From a virus: a DNA stretch of 21,726 nt. Under the pieces are notes generated by a model. It worked only from the letters and a program-made list of their open reading frames with translations, had not been told where the DNA came from and searched no databases. Position numbers and translations under genes: made by a program. Within the stretch, counting starts at the first letter, position 1. The number at the start of each line of letters is the position of its first letter. This document shows positions 5,921 through 14,311 of the stretch, in pieces. The stretch spans positions 1 to 21,726 of the IMG/VR virus record IMGVR_UViG_3300025789_000175. One strand, written 5' to 3'.

Positions 5921-8140
5921 TTAAAGACCGAAAGGATTTATTGTATTTGATGTTACACCACCATTGATTGTAATTGTGTAATTATTACTGCTTGAATCTG
6001 AAAAAGGATTTTGGTAATAAGATGTGTTTAATAATAAAACAGTATTTGCTATAGCGGTTAATGGAGAAGTTGGTGGTGTAAAATTGCCTGAATATAATGC
6101 AGTACCTTTTAAAATTCTCAAATTAGAAATGTTACCTGTTTGATAGGCGTTATAATAAGCACCAATTTGAAGTGGATATGTAGCACTAGATTGTGGTGTT
6201 CCACTAATCGCTGTTGTTGTTCCAGCAATTCCGTTGACAAATACGGTAATTCCACTATTTGTTTTTGTCATAGCAATATGTGACCATTGATTAAGTGGGG
6301 CGTTTGTTGAAGATGTTACTGCAATGTTTGTGCCATTGTAATAATAAAAAGCAACTTGTCCTGAACTATTATAAATTCCAAATGACCAGTAATTAATATT
6401 AGACCTATTCATATTACCAACAGTAGTAGGACCTACTAATCCGGATGAAGTCCAACCAGTATATGTTGTTGGATAAATCCAGCACTCAATTGTATAATTT
6501 ACTCCTGATGTGTACCAATCAAAGTTTGTAGTTGAATAGGGGATAGTTAAGTAACCGTTAGTTCCATTAAACTGCAAGCTACCTAAAGCAGGATTTACTT
6601 CAGCAAACTGTCCGTTAACAAGCATTGTGCCTGTATTAGAAATACTTAATAAAGGATTTACAACTATTGGTGTTGATGTACTTGATGTCACTCCAGTATT
6701 TGTAAATGTTAAATTATAACTACTGGAATCCACAAAAGGTTGTTGTGTGTATGCGTCTAATAACAATACTGTGTTTGCTGTTGGTACTATTGATGTTGTT
6801 GGTGGCGCAAAGTTTGCCGTATACATTGCAGTACCATTCACCACACGAATATTTGTCATTAAACCATTGAAGTTATATGTAGTTCCACTTGTTCTATATG
6901 CACCAATCAAAGGAGCCGCAGCACTTAAATTGGTTGAATCTGTTGCTGTTCCTTGAATTGAACCATTAATAAAAAGTTTTACGTTTGTTCCTTGTCTTGT
7001 TGCAGCAACATGATACCAAGTATTTGTTGTTATAGTGTTTGCTGTTACAATTTGACTATCTGAACCAGCATAACCTAAAGCAACTTGATTAGAACCATTG
7101 AAAGCAAGATGTACTTGATTTCCAGTACCTCCAGAACCACGACCTTCATACATATTAGAAGCCGGTGTTGTATAAGGATACATCCAAAATTCAACGGTAT
7201 AATCATTTGTACTAAAACCAAAAATAGAACTATTTGATGGCGTTAGTGTAGTATTTGAGCCATTAAAATATAAACTACCCGGAATAAGAATTTGTTGATT
7301 AGTAACTTCATCAAATCCGTTTGTTACCATTACAACACCACTACTTGTTATACTACTAACAATATTTGTGTTACTTCCTATGTTAGGAGTATTATTAGTG
7401 TTTGCAAGATATAACGAGGTATTTCCTGGATAATAAAATGGTCCAATTGTATTAAATACTGGAGAATTATTTGGTGTTACTGTATTAATACCACTAGAAT
7501 CACCAAATGGGTTTTGTGGATTTGCAGTTAATAATAATACTGTATTTGCTGGAGGTGTTGTTAGTGGTGTTAGTGGACCTGAACTAGGAATAAAATTAGA
7601 TGTATATAATGCAACACCACTAACCCATCGCATATTTGAAATGTAACCACTAAAATATGAGCCTAAACTTCCCTGAACTGCCGCAGCAATATATAATGTG
7701 TTTGCATTATTGATGGCACCGGATTGAGTTGCTGTACCTGATGAAACTCCGTCCAAAAAAGTACTAACAACTCCAGACTTTCTACAAATTGCAAAATGGT
7801 GCCAGTTTCCGTCTACAAAAGATTTTGATGTGTTGTAACTAGTATAAGAACCATTAATATGTATGTTAAATTGGGTAGAACTACTAACTTCCATTTGAAA
7901 GTTGCCGGCAGTGCCATATTGTCCTAAAGCAAATACTCTCATACCTGTATTTTTTATGATAGCCAAAAACTCTACGGTAAAATCTGATGTTCCTAATTGT
8001 AGAAAGGTATTGTTTGGTATTGTTAAATAGTTTGAACTTCCATTAAATAAGATACTTCCTGAGCTCAGGCTCACTTCATCAAACATTGTTAATGCTTGAT
8101 ATGTTCCATTAGAAAGTAATCGGGATACTGTATTTGCCAT
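5921..8140 (-). CDS. Triple LamG-domain fibre protein
   Basis: This 739-residue protein is built from three concanavalin-A-like (LamG, Laminin_G_3 type) jelly rolls at about 20-230, 276-490 and 511-738. Each begins with F-D/A-EV then GS(I/L)xFNGSxxxL, continues with (Y/F)T(V/I)E(F/C)W-type strands, W(H/Y)H(V/F)A, and FxxGxxxGT. Each closes with ISN(M/L)R, (A/T)xY(T/S)xNF, PxTANTVLLL and PFxDSSxxxxT. There is no obvious trimerisation stalk or enzyme motif. Such domains usually bind carbohydrate, so glycan recognition on the host surface is inferred. The ATG lies three bases after the stop of the upstream fibre that carries a fourth, related LamG domain, with only a weak GGA ribosome-binding site, suggesting coupled translation. 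Confidence 0.8.
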   Translation of the reverse strand: MANTVSRLLSNGTYQALTMFDEVSLSSGSILFNGSSNYLTIPNNTFLQLGTSDFTVEFLAIIKNTGMRVFALGQYGTAGNFQMEVSSSTQFNIHINGSYTSYNTSKSFVDGNWHHFAICRKSGVVSTFLDGVSSGTATQSGAINNANTLYIAAAVQGSLGSYFSGYISNMRWVSGVALYTSNFIPSSGPLTPLTTPPANTVLLLTANPQNPFGDSSGINTVTPNNSPVFNTIGPFYYPGNTSLYLANTNNTPNIGSNTNIVSSITSSGVVMVTNGFDEVTNQQILIPGSLYFNGSNTTLTPSNSSIFGFSTNDYTVEFWMYPYTTPASNMYEGRGSGGTGNQVHLAFNGSNQVALGYAGSDSQIVTANTITTNTWYHVAATRQGTNVKLFINGSIQGTATDSTNLSAAAPLIGAYRTSGTTYNFNGLMTNIRVVNGTAMYTANFAPPTTSIVPTANTVLLLDAYTQQPFVDSSSYNLTFTNTGVTSSTSTPIVVNPLLSISNTGTMLVNGQFAEVNPALGSLQFNGTNGYLTIPYSTTNFDWYTSGVNYTIECWIYPTTYTGWTSSGLVGPTTVGNMNRSNINYWSFGIYNSSGQVAFYYYNGTNIAVTSSTNAPLNQWSHIAMTKTNSGITVFVNGIAGTTTAISGTPQSSATYPLQIGAYYNAYQTGNISNLRILKGTALYSGNFTPPTSPLTAIANTVLLLNTSYYQNPFSDSSSNNYTITINGGVTSNTINPFGL

Positions 8141-8143
8141 TCA

Positions 8144-11134
8144 TTATCCAAAAATTGTGTCAAGAGAATTTGTTAGTGGGTTGTATACCTGATAGACTAC
8201 TGAAATTTTATTGTTTGCAAAACCAACACGACCAGAAACATAGATACTATTTGATACAGTATTTCCTGATGTGCCTACTGATATAGCATTTGCAACAATA
8301 AGTGTATTGTTTGAAGAATAAAATAATAAATTTGATGTGTTAGAAAGATAACCTGTTGAGTTGGCCACAATAACAGAGTTAGCAAGATATCCTGAAGCAG
8401 TAATACCTCCACCACCAGAACCTAATGACCAAGGAGTACCGTTAGCTGCATATCGTAAATTATCAGTATAAATTGCACCGGTTGATGTTGTCGCATATAG
8501 TGAATTTGCATTTACATAACCGGTTGTTACAATACTCTCTGTTGTGTTTACAGAAATATTTGTAATATTTACGTTTTCAATTGTAGTATTACCAAGAACA
8601 ACCAATGAACCACCAACATAAAGACTACCTTTAATCCCTACACCACCAGCAACAGTCAAGGCACCAGTGGTGTTTGATGTTGAAGCTATAGTTGATTGTA
8701 TATTAACTGAACCAACACTTGTAATAGTACCTAATGTATTAACGCCACCACTTGATACCCAATTACCTACACCATCATATGTCCATGTTAGATATGTTCC
8801 TGAGTATCCTGAAAAACTAGTAATTGCAGATGATACTGTTACCCCACTATTATTTGTTAAAGTCCAAGCATATGGACTATTATCAACAATTGTAGCGTTC
8901 TGACAAGTTAAAGCTAATGTTCCGGCAACAGCAGTTAAATTTCCTTTAGGTGGTATAAAGTTTGATGTGTATATTCCAGTACCTTTAATAATTCTAAAGT
9001 TTGAAATACTTCCGGTATATGCTGTGTCACCACCATCACCACCAATATAAAATGCTGAGGCACTGGTAATACCACCGTTTTGTGTGGCTGAACCAATACT
9101 TACACCATTGAAATATACCGTTACTGTTCCTGATATGCGAACTACCGCAATGTGGTTCCAAGCATTTAATACTAAACCATTTGGGTTTGTATATGTTGTA
9201 AAACTACCATTAATATGCACGTTAATGTAGTTTGAAATGTTGCCTGGCATTTCAAGTTCAAAATTACCTGAGGTAGCATATGTACCCATACCCCATGCTC
9301 TTTGGTTAATACCTGAACTTGTTTGATAAAACCAACCTTCAACTGTAAAGTCACTTGTTCCTATTTGGAAAGTCGTATTTGCTGGATAACTTAATGTACT
9401 ACTTCCATTAAATGTATTGTAGTATACTGGTGTAAATACTTGATTATTTAATACAATACCACTATTCGCCAAAGGACTTGTAAATGTTAAGTTTGCGCCA
9501 TTTGAAGTAATATTATTAGCAACATATAAATTGTTATTTGACGAGAAGAATTGTAAGTTACTTGTATTACTTAAATACCCTGTTGAGTTAGCAATAATAA
9601 TCGAATTTGCTAAGTAACCTGAAGCAGTAACTCCGCCGCCACCCGTTGTTGTTATTGCTGTGTTAGTAATAGAAATTACACGACCGTTGGCCGCTAAAGT
9701 AATTACTGGAACAATTGTTGAGTTACCGTATACTCCTGCAGGTGATGTTAATGTTGTATAGTCAGTATTGGCTAATGTTTGTAATGAAATAATATTAGCA
9801 TTGGCACTATTTACATAAGAAAATAATAAAGTTGAATTAGCATTGGCGGTTAATAAACCTCCTGCGGTTACATTTGCTTGATTATATGCAGCTTGACTAT
9901 AAACTTGATTAGCAGATATCCATGAGTTTTGTGTAACATCAACACCTTGTGTAACTAAAATAGAATTGTAGTTAGAACTTATCCAACTATTCTGTGTAAC
10001 ATCTACACCTTGAATAATACCAATATTAGTGTTAGCATATGAACTAATAGCATTTGCCTGATTATACGATGCTTGGGTATAACTACCTAATTCAATACCG
10101 TTAATTGTTGCAGTTGGTGAAAATATTCCACCTGTAGTAATTGCATCATATTTTATATTTGATTCTGCAAAATTAACGGTCGAAGAAGGCTCAGTAGAAA
10201 CGTTACTGAAAAATGTCCAATTGCCAGTTAAATGATTACGAACTACACCAGTATGTTGATAATTATTATATTGACCACCAATGAAGTGCCCGACAATACC
10301 TAGGTCAACTACGTTGGCTGAATTATTGGATGCCAAATAGATAATAGGATCCTGAACACTAACACTATTGGATGAGTATGTTACAAGACTTCCTGCTACA
10401 TTAACATTACCTGAAACATTTAAACCACCAGAAATTGTTACAGTACCACCAACGGTACCCCCGGTATTAACAAAAGTATTACCTACGTTAGCCGTATTAA
10501 AAACGGACTGTATATAAGAATTTTGTGCTAAATCTACACCTTGTATAACTTGAATTTGATTGTTTTGTGCTAAATCTACACCTTGTATAACTTGAATTTG
10601 ATTGTTTTGTGCTAAATCTACACCTTGTATAACTTGAATTTGATTGTTTTGTGCTAAATCTACACCTTGTATAACTTGAATTTGATTGTTTTGTGCTAAA
10701 TCTACACCTTGTATAACTTGAATTTGATTGTTTTGTGCTAAATCTACACCTTGACTATAATTTATATTAGTATTGGCTGTATTTAATGCATTTTGTAAAT
10801 AAACCGTATTTGCGCTAGCACTATTTGATTGACTAAATGCCGCACTAATATTAGCATTTTGACTTGATTCAATACCAAATAATATAGAAATGTTAGCATT
10901 CGCTGTATTTAATCCAGATTGAATATAGAAAGAATTAGCATTGGCGGTTATTAAACCACCTGCCGTTACGTTTGCCTGATTATAAGCTGCTTGAGTAAAC
11001 GCTTGATTGGAAGATATCCATGAGTTTTGGGTTGAATCTATACCTTGTGTGTAGATTGTGTTTGATTGTATTGAATTAATTGTATTGGTTACAGAATTCG
11101 CTAATCCCTGAAATACAATTCTAGTTAAAGACAT
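8144..11134 (-). CDS. Large tail-fibre protein with 14-residue repeats and one LamG domain
   Basis: This 996-residue mosaic fibre has: N-terminal coiled-coil-like repeats with AYNQAN and QGVDxxQN motifs (1-230); a tandem array of GVDLAQNNQIQVIQ (about 128-205); a module centred on DPIIYLASNNSANVVDLG and GHFIG (about 245-335), also found in the 561-residue fibre; more QGVDVTQNSW repeats; a VPVITLAANGR module; one LamG domain (about 570-770); an ASTSNTTGALTVAGGVGIKG module; and a C-terminus ending NPLTNSLDTIFG. A segment of about 45 residues (GGGGxTASGYLANS onward) occurs twice, on both sides of the LamG domain. The AAGGG ribosome-binding site lies six bases before the ATG at 11134. Presumed structural and receptor-facing. 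Confidence 0.8.
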   Translation of the reverse strand: MSLTRIVFQGLANSVTNTINSIQSNTIYTQGIDSTQNSWISSNQAFTQAAYNQANVTAGGLITANANSFYIQSGLNTANANISILFGIESSQNANISAAFSQSNSASANTVYLQNALNTANTNINYSQGVDLAQNNQIQVIQGVDLAQNNQIQVIQGVDLAQNNQIQVIQGVDLAQNNQIQVIQGVDLAQNNQIQVIQGVDLAQNSYIQSVFNTANVGNTFVNTGGTVGGTVTISGGLNVSGNVNVAGSLVTYSSNSVSVQDPIIYLASNNSANVVDLGIVGHFIGGQYNNYQHTGVVRNHLTGNWTFFSNVSTEPSSTVNFAESNIKYDAITTGGIFSPTATINGIELGSYTQASYNQANAISSYANTNIGIIQGVDVTQNSWISSNYNSILVTQGVDVTQNSWISANQVYSQAAYNQANVTAGGLLTANANSTLLFSYVNSANANIISLQTLANTDYTTLTSPAGVYGNSTIVPVITLAANGRVISITNTAITTTGGGGVTASGYLANSIIIANSTGYLSNTSNLQFFSSNNNLYVANNITSNGANLTFTSPLANSGIVLNNQVFTPVYYNTFNGSSTLSYPANTTFQIGTSDFTVEGWFYQTSSGINQRAWGMGTYATSGNFELEMPGNISNYINVHINGSFTTYTNPNGLVLNAWNHIAVVRISGTVTVYFNGVSIGSATQNGGITSASAFYIGGDGGDTAYTGSISNFRIIKGTGIYTSNFIPPKGNLTAVAGTLALTCQNATIVDNSPYAWTLTNNSGVTVSSAITSFSGYSGTYLTWTYDGVGNWVSSGGVNTLGTITSVGSVNIQSTIASTSNTTGALTVAGGVGIKGSLYVGGSLVVLGNTTIENVNITNISVNTTESIVTTGYVNANSLYATTSTGAIYTDNLRYAANGTPWSLGSGGGGITASGYLANSVIVANSTGYLSNTSNLLFYSSNNTLIVANAISVGTSGNTVSNSIYVSGRVGFANNKISVVYQVYNPLTNSLDTIFG
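10521..10752 (-). repeat. Perfect 42-bp tandem repeat, about 5.5 copies, in the 996-residue fibre gene
   Basis: Units start at 10521, 10563, 10605, 10647, 10689 and 10731; the last is partial. The copies are identical at every base I compared, including synonymous positions. Each encodes 14 residues (GVDLAQNNQIQVIQ), two heptads, with no frame change. This is consistent with recent expansion by slippage or unequal recombination within a coiled-coil stalk. Confidence 0.95.
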
Positions 11135-11167
11135 TATACACCCTTATTATTTTAATAGTTTCTATGG

Positions 11168-11175
11168 TATTTATT
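11168..11175 (-). promoter_or_regulatory. Candidate late promoter (AATAAATA) before the 996-residue fibre gene
   Basis: AATAAATA followed by CC on the minus strand, 34 bases before the ATG at 11134, differing from the T4 late box at one base. It sits in the 56-base gap after the GT9-like gene, the longest gap in the window. Its tail ATACC could pair with GGTGT at the ribosome-binding site (11142-11138), but that stem is weak. Confidence 0.4.
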
Positions 11176-11190
11176 CTCAACCAATTACTA

Positions 11191-12120
11191 TTATTTTGTT
11201 TTCTTTTCTATGTCATCGAATATACTTTTACAGATTTTATCAAGTTCATCTGTTGTAAAAGTCATAGTTCCTTCATTAATTCGGTTTGATAAAGCAGTAT
11301 CTAATCCGGATATACGAATTGGGCTATACTTCTTTTGACTTAATTTTTCAATAATATTAAAATACTTAGGATAAGATGTGTTTATTGGAAAAGTAGAACC
11401 AAAAATTACTGTTCCTGGTGTGTTCAATGCTCTGGCCATATGTTGACCTACTGAATCACAACCAACAAAATAATCACATTCTGAAACCAAAGCCATCCAT
11501 TGGCGTAAATCACAAGTAAATTTACTTGTAAATACATCTTCTTTTATTTGGTGAGTTGGTTCACCAAAGAAAATTAAATTATACCTTTTAGATAATTTTT
11601 CAACAATATACAAATAATCTTTTTGACTTAAACTTCTTGATTCTTCATCATAAATTGTGGTGTTATCTACTTTTGCGCCACGACCAAAAGGTTGAATTAT
11701 TACCGTTTTTTGTTTATTCGATTTCTCTTTAATTGTTTTAATACTATTTGTTGCTGCTAATTTTTCCAAATTACTTAACTTTAAAATTGGTGGAGTTAAA
11801 TCTGTATGGTCTTTTGTAATATTAATTTGTTCATCGAATGCTTCAACCATTGAAATTTCTTGCCTAAAATAAGCTGGAACACGATATGGTTCAGGCGTAA
11901 CAACTTCATCAGCATTTCTAACAATATTATCAAAAAGACCTTTAGTGTCTAATCCATAAACCCTATCTTGCAATTCTGGTATTCCCCACAAAAGAAAATC
12001 CCATCCTGCTACTAAAACTGCCCAATCTACCGTTGGATTTAATTTATTAAACTTTAGTAATGCTGGTATTGCTGCAATGATTCTTCCTGCTCCACCATCA
12101 ATAAAAAATATCTTCTTCAT
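11191..12120 (-). CDS. GT9 (heptosyltransferase-like) glycosyltransferase
   Basis: This 309-residue protein resembles ADP-heptose:LPS heptosyltransferases, GT-B enzymes. The N-terminus KIFFIDGGAGRIIAAIPAL (3-21) fits the acceptor-side glycine loop seen in GT9. VIIQPFGRG (140-148) matches the start of the nucleotide-sugar domain. DYFVGCDSVGQHMARAL then TPGTVIFGST (216-243) matches the hallmark D-x-F-(I/V)-G-x-D-S-x-x-x-H block. Length is a little under the family norm. It lies between the tail-chaperone gene and a fibre gene, with a strong GGAGG ribosome-binding site seven bases before the ATG at 12120. In this position it may glycosylate virion fibres or change host surface sugar; both are inference. 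Donor and acceptor cannot be read from sequence. Confidence 0.72.
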   Translation of the reverse strand: MKKIFFIDGGAGRIIAAIPALLKFNKLNPTVDWAVLVAGWDFLLWGIPELQDRVYGLDTKGLFDNIVRNADEVVTPEPYRVPAYFRQEISMVEAFDEQINITKDHTDLTPPILKLSNLEKLAATNSIKTIKEKSNKQKTVIIQPFGRGAKVDNTTIYDEESRSLSQKDYLYIVEKLSKRYNLIFFGEPTHQIKEDVFTSKFTCDLRQWMALVSECDYFVGCDSVGQHMARALNTPGTVIFGSTFPINTSYPKYFNIIEKLSQKKYSPIRISGLDTALSNRINEGTMTFTTDELDKICKSIFDDIEKKTK

Positions 12121-12149
12121 ACTACCTCCATATTAAATTCAAATTGTTA

Positions 12150-12647
12150 TCATGTATTTGCTGTGTTAGCCGAAAAATCTGGTATTGGATATGTTATCAT
12201 CCATGGAAAATTATTCTGTGAAGGAATATCTAACCAAGCTTGGCAAAACGCATCTAATTTATTTATATCTTCTTTTGGGGTCAAACCTAGTCTGACTTCT
12301 CTGTTATATTTGTCGTATTTCCATTGAATTGAATTGATGGTTTCAAATCTAGCACGATTAAAAGTTGCTCTCGTTACGTTTAATTTTATTATCTTTTGTT
12401 CGTCGGTTAGAGGAGTTAAATTATATTGGTAAATATCTCCTGTTTCCGTACTAACTACAGCAACATTAGCAATATTATCAAAAGTAAAATCTAAAGGTAC
12501 AGTAATGTGTGTATTACTATTTGAAGAAGGTACAAAATAAGCATCTACAAAAGATACATCATAATCACGCTCAACAAATTCGGATATTACCTGAATATTT
12601 GCATTAGGATATTGTTTTGAAAGAATTATAAGGTTTGTGCTGGCCAT
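12150..12647 (-). CDS. Probable tail-fibre assembly chaperone
   Basis: This is a 165-residue protein without repeats, unlike its neighbours. The C-terminal half resembles phage tail assembly chaperones (Phage_tail_APC / Tfa type). It has a stretch RARFETINSIQWKYDKYNRE, then LDAFCQAWLDIPSQNNFPW (about 131-149) and an ITYPIPDF ending, comparable to the family pattern of YRQALRDIPxQxxFPW. Such proteins help a fibre tip fold and trimerise. It begins 12 bases after the stop of the cysteine-rich fibre gene, the usual place for a fibre-specific chaperone, and is followed by the GT9-like gene. AGGAT before the ATG at 12647 serves as ribosome-binding site. The N-terminal half is unrecognised. Confidence 0.5.
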   Translation of the reverse strand: MASTNLIILSKQYPNANIQVISEFVERDYDVSFVDAYFVPSSNSNTHITVPLDFTFDNIANVAVVSTETGDIYQYNLTPLTDEQKIIKLNVTRATFNRARFETINSIQWKYDKYNREVRLGLTPKEDINKLDAFCQAWLDIPSQNNFPWMITYPIPDFSANTANT

Positions 12648-12659
12648 TTTTATCCTATA

Positions 12660-14270
12660 TTAAAATGAGATTGGTAGAGTGCCCCAACAAGCATTACCAC
12701 TAAAGGTATTGCCAAAATAAAAATCATTACAACCTGAACTATAAAAAAATCCATTGTAAGAACAAGCAAAAAAACCAAACCCGTTACCGCACATTGTAAA
12801 ACTTGCCATGGCGACTGGGGGAAAAGAACACGTCACATAACTCGTTGAATCCCATACACACATACAAATAACACATTGTCCACAAAGATAACCACTAGGT
12901 GTAAAACCCCCTGTGCTGCAAAATGATAAGTTGCTTACCATTGGAGAGCAACATATCATAGTTGGAGATGTAGAATACCCCCATACACAATTTCCAAAAT
13001 TGTCTTGTAATTCAATAAAACTATTACAAACAAAACTTCCACCACCTCCACCACCACTTGGTGCAGCACCCCACGTTATTTCATTAGTTGAACAGTTATA
13101 ATATAATACACTACAACAAGTTATTTTACATCTAATAGGATTTACGTAAAAACCACAACACATTATAGGAAATCCATATGGTGAAGCGTTTAAAACAACA
13201 CTACATGGACACTGGCAAGAACATCCAGCAGAATAACCTATAGCGATAGAATAACAACCTTGATTACCACAACCAGCATTAACACCAATAGCTATAGAAC
13301 ATCCATTTTGATTATTTTGTCCTGCATTACACCCAATGGCAAGTGATCCGGATTGCTGATAATATTGTCCAGCATTAGAACCAATTGCGATAGAATCATT
13401 ACATTGGGTATTATATCCTGCTTGACAACCCACAGCAACTGATTGAGAACCTTGACAACAATAACCAGTATAACAACCAATGGCAATCGCTGCGGAATGT
13501 TGTTGGCGTCCTCCTGCACAAGATCCAATTGCAACAGAATCATTCAGTTGAGCAATACAACCTGCACCAACACCAATAGATACTGATTGAGAACCTTGGT
13601 CTAAACAACCAGCATTAACACCAATAGCAATAGCACAATCTCCACCGTTTCCTTGTGAAATTTGTCCAGCATTTTCACCTATAGCAATAGATGTTATTGA
13701 TTGACTGGTGAAACCTGAGCATTGGCCAATTGCAATATTTGTTGGACCAAGATTATTATTGATATTACAGATTGTAGACCAGCAAGTTGAAGCTCCACCA
13801 CCGCCTGTATTTGCTTTATTGTATGCACTTTGTGCTAAATTATTGGCCGCATTAGCTTGATTATATGAACTTTGGGCTAAATTGTTGGCTGAATTAGCTT
13901 GATTATATGAATTTTGGGCTAAATTGTTGGCTGAATTAGCTTGATTATATGAACTTTGGGCTAAATTATTTGCTGCGTTTGCTTGATTATATGAACTTTG
14001 CGCTAAATTATTTGCTGCGTTTGCTTGATTATATGAACTTTGCGCTAAATTATTTGCTGCGTTTGCTTGGTTGTACCCACTTTGCGCTAAATTATTTGCT
14101 GCGTTTGCTTGGTTGTACGCAATAGAGATTGTACTAATTAAATTAGAACCCGATACAATTAAAGTATTAGCGGTAACTATATTTAAACTGGCATTAGCAT
14201 TTCCATCAATGACTTGTTGACCATTGATACTTAAACCGTTTTTGACTTGAAAATTTTTAGTAATTGACAA
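12660..14270 (-). CDS. Cysteine-rich beta-solenoid tail fibre (TTG start)
   Basis: This is a 536-residue fibre. Residues 1-50 hold an N-terminal module (ITKNFQVKNGLSINGQQVI) typical of phage fibres. Residues 51-155 are eight copies of a 14-residue YNQANAANNLAQSS stalk repeat. Residues 177-360 are about eleven copies of a 16-residue SxAIGxxAGxxxQxxx repeat, like YadA-head or left-handed beta-solenoid repeats. A GFYVNPIR/VLYYN segment, a Gly6 linker and a C-terminal tip follow. I count 40 cysteines, all from residue 163 onward, none in the stalk; in the solenoid they fall at variable positions only. The start is TTG at 14270, eight bases after AGGGGAG. The nearby ATG at 14277 is out of frame and stops after six codons. 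The probable chaperone follows directly. Confidence 0.85.
   Translation of the reverse strand: MSITKNFQVKNGLSINGQQVIDGNANASLNIVTANTLIVSGSNLISTISIAYNQANAANNLAQSGYNQANAANNLAQSSYNQANAANNLAQSSYNQANAANNLAQSSYNQANSANNLAQNSYNQANSANNLAQSSYNQANAANNLAQSAYNKANTGGGGASTCWSTICNINNNLGPTNIAIGQCSGFTSQSITSIAIGENAGQISQGNGGDCAIAIGVNAGCLDQGSQSVSIGVGAGCIAQLNDSVAIGSCAGGRQQHSAAIAIGCYTGYCCQGSQSVAVGCQAGYNTQCNDSIAIGSNAGQYYQQSGSLAIGCNAGQNNQNGCSIAIGVNAGCGNQGCYSIAIGYSAGCSCQCPCSVVLNASPYGFPIMCCGFYVNPIRCKITCCSVLYYNCSTNEITWGAAPSGGGGGGSFVCNSFIELQDNFGNCVWGYSTSPTMICCSPMVSNLSFCSTGGFTPSGYLCGQCVICMCVWDSTSYVTCSFPPVAMASFTMCGNGFGFFACSYNGFFYSSGCNDFYFGNTFSGNACWGTLPISF
13809..14117 (-). repeat. 42-bp tandem repeat, 7+ copies, encoding the YNQAN stalk
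   Basis: Tyrosine codons recur every 42 bases from 14117 to 13821, giving seven full units and the start of an eighth. Units encode YNQANAANNLAQSS with small changes (Ser for Ala, Asn for Ser, a final YNKAN). Unlike the 10521 array the copies are not identical: units at the gene's 5' side use TTTGCTGC-type sequence (plus strand ttatttgctgcgtttgc), whereas those towards the solenoid use ttggc forms. This suggests an older array with local homogenisation. Confidence 0.92.
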
Positions 14271-14300
14271 GGTTCATTCTCCCCTCGTTGAAATTTGGTA

Positions 14301-14308
14301 TATTTAGT
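14301..14308 (-). promoter_or_regulatory. Very weak late-promoter-like box before the cysteine-rich fibre
   Basis: ACTAAATA on the minus strand matches six of eight late-box bases, 31 bases before the TTG start, in the 41-base gap after the poly-glycine fibre gene. It is included only because of its similar placement to the other candidate boxes. Confidence 0.2.
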
Positions 14309-14311
14309 AGA

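Noticed and set aside
6747-6956. Other opposite-strand or alternate-frame open frames (also near 3132, 8667, 9172, 12913, 13292, 14943, 21437)
   Set aside because: All lie inside recognised fibre or neck genes, with no start signals and no family resemblance.
10521-10752. CRISPR-like regular repeats
   Set aside because: Units are directly adjacent with no unique spacers and encode in-frame heptads.
12660-13784. Diversity-generating retroelement target in the cysteine-rich fibre
   Set aside because: No reverse transcriptase or template repeat in the window, and the cysteines spread over about 375 residues, far longer than a usual variable region.
14275-14277. ATG as start of the cysteine-rich fibre
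   Set aside because: It is out of frame and hits a stop after six codons.
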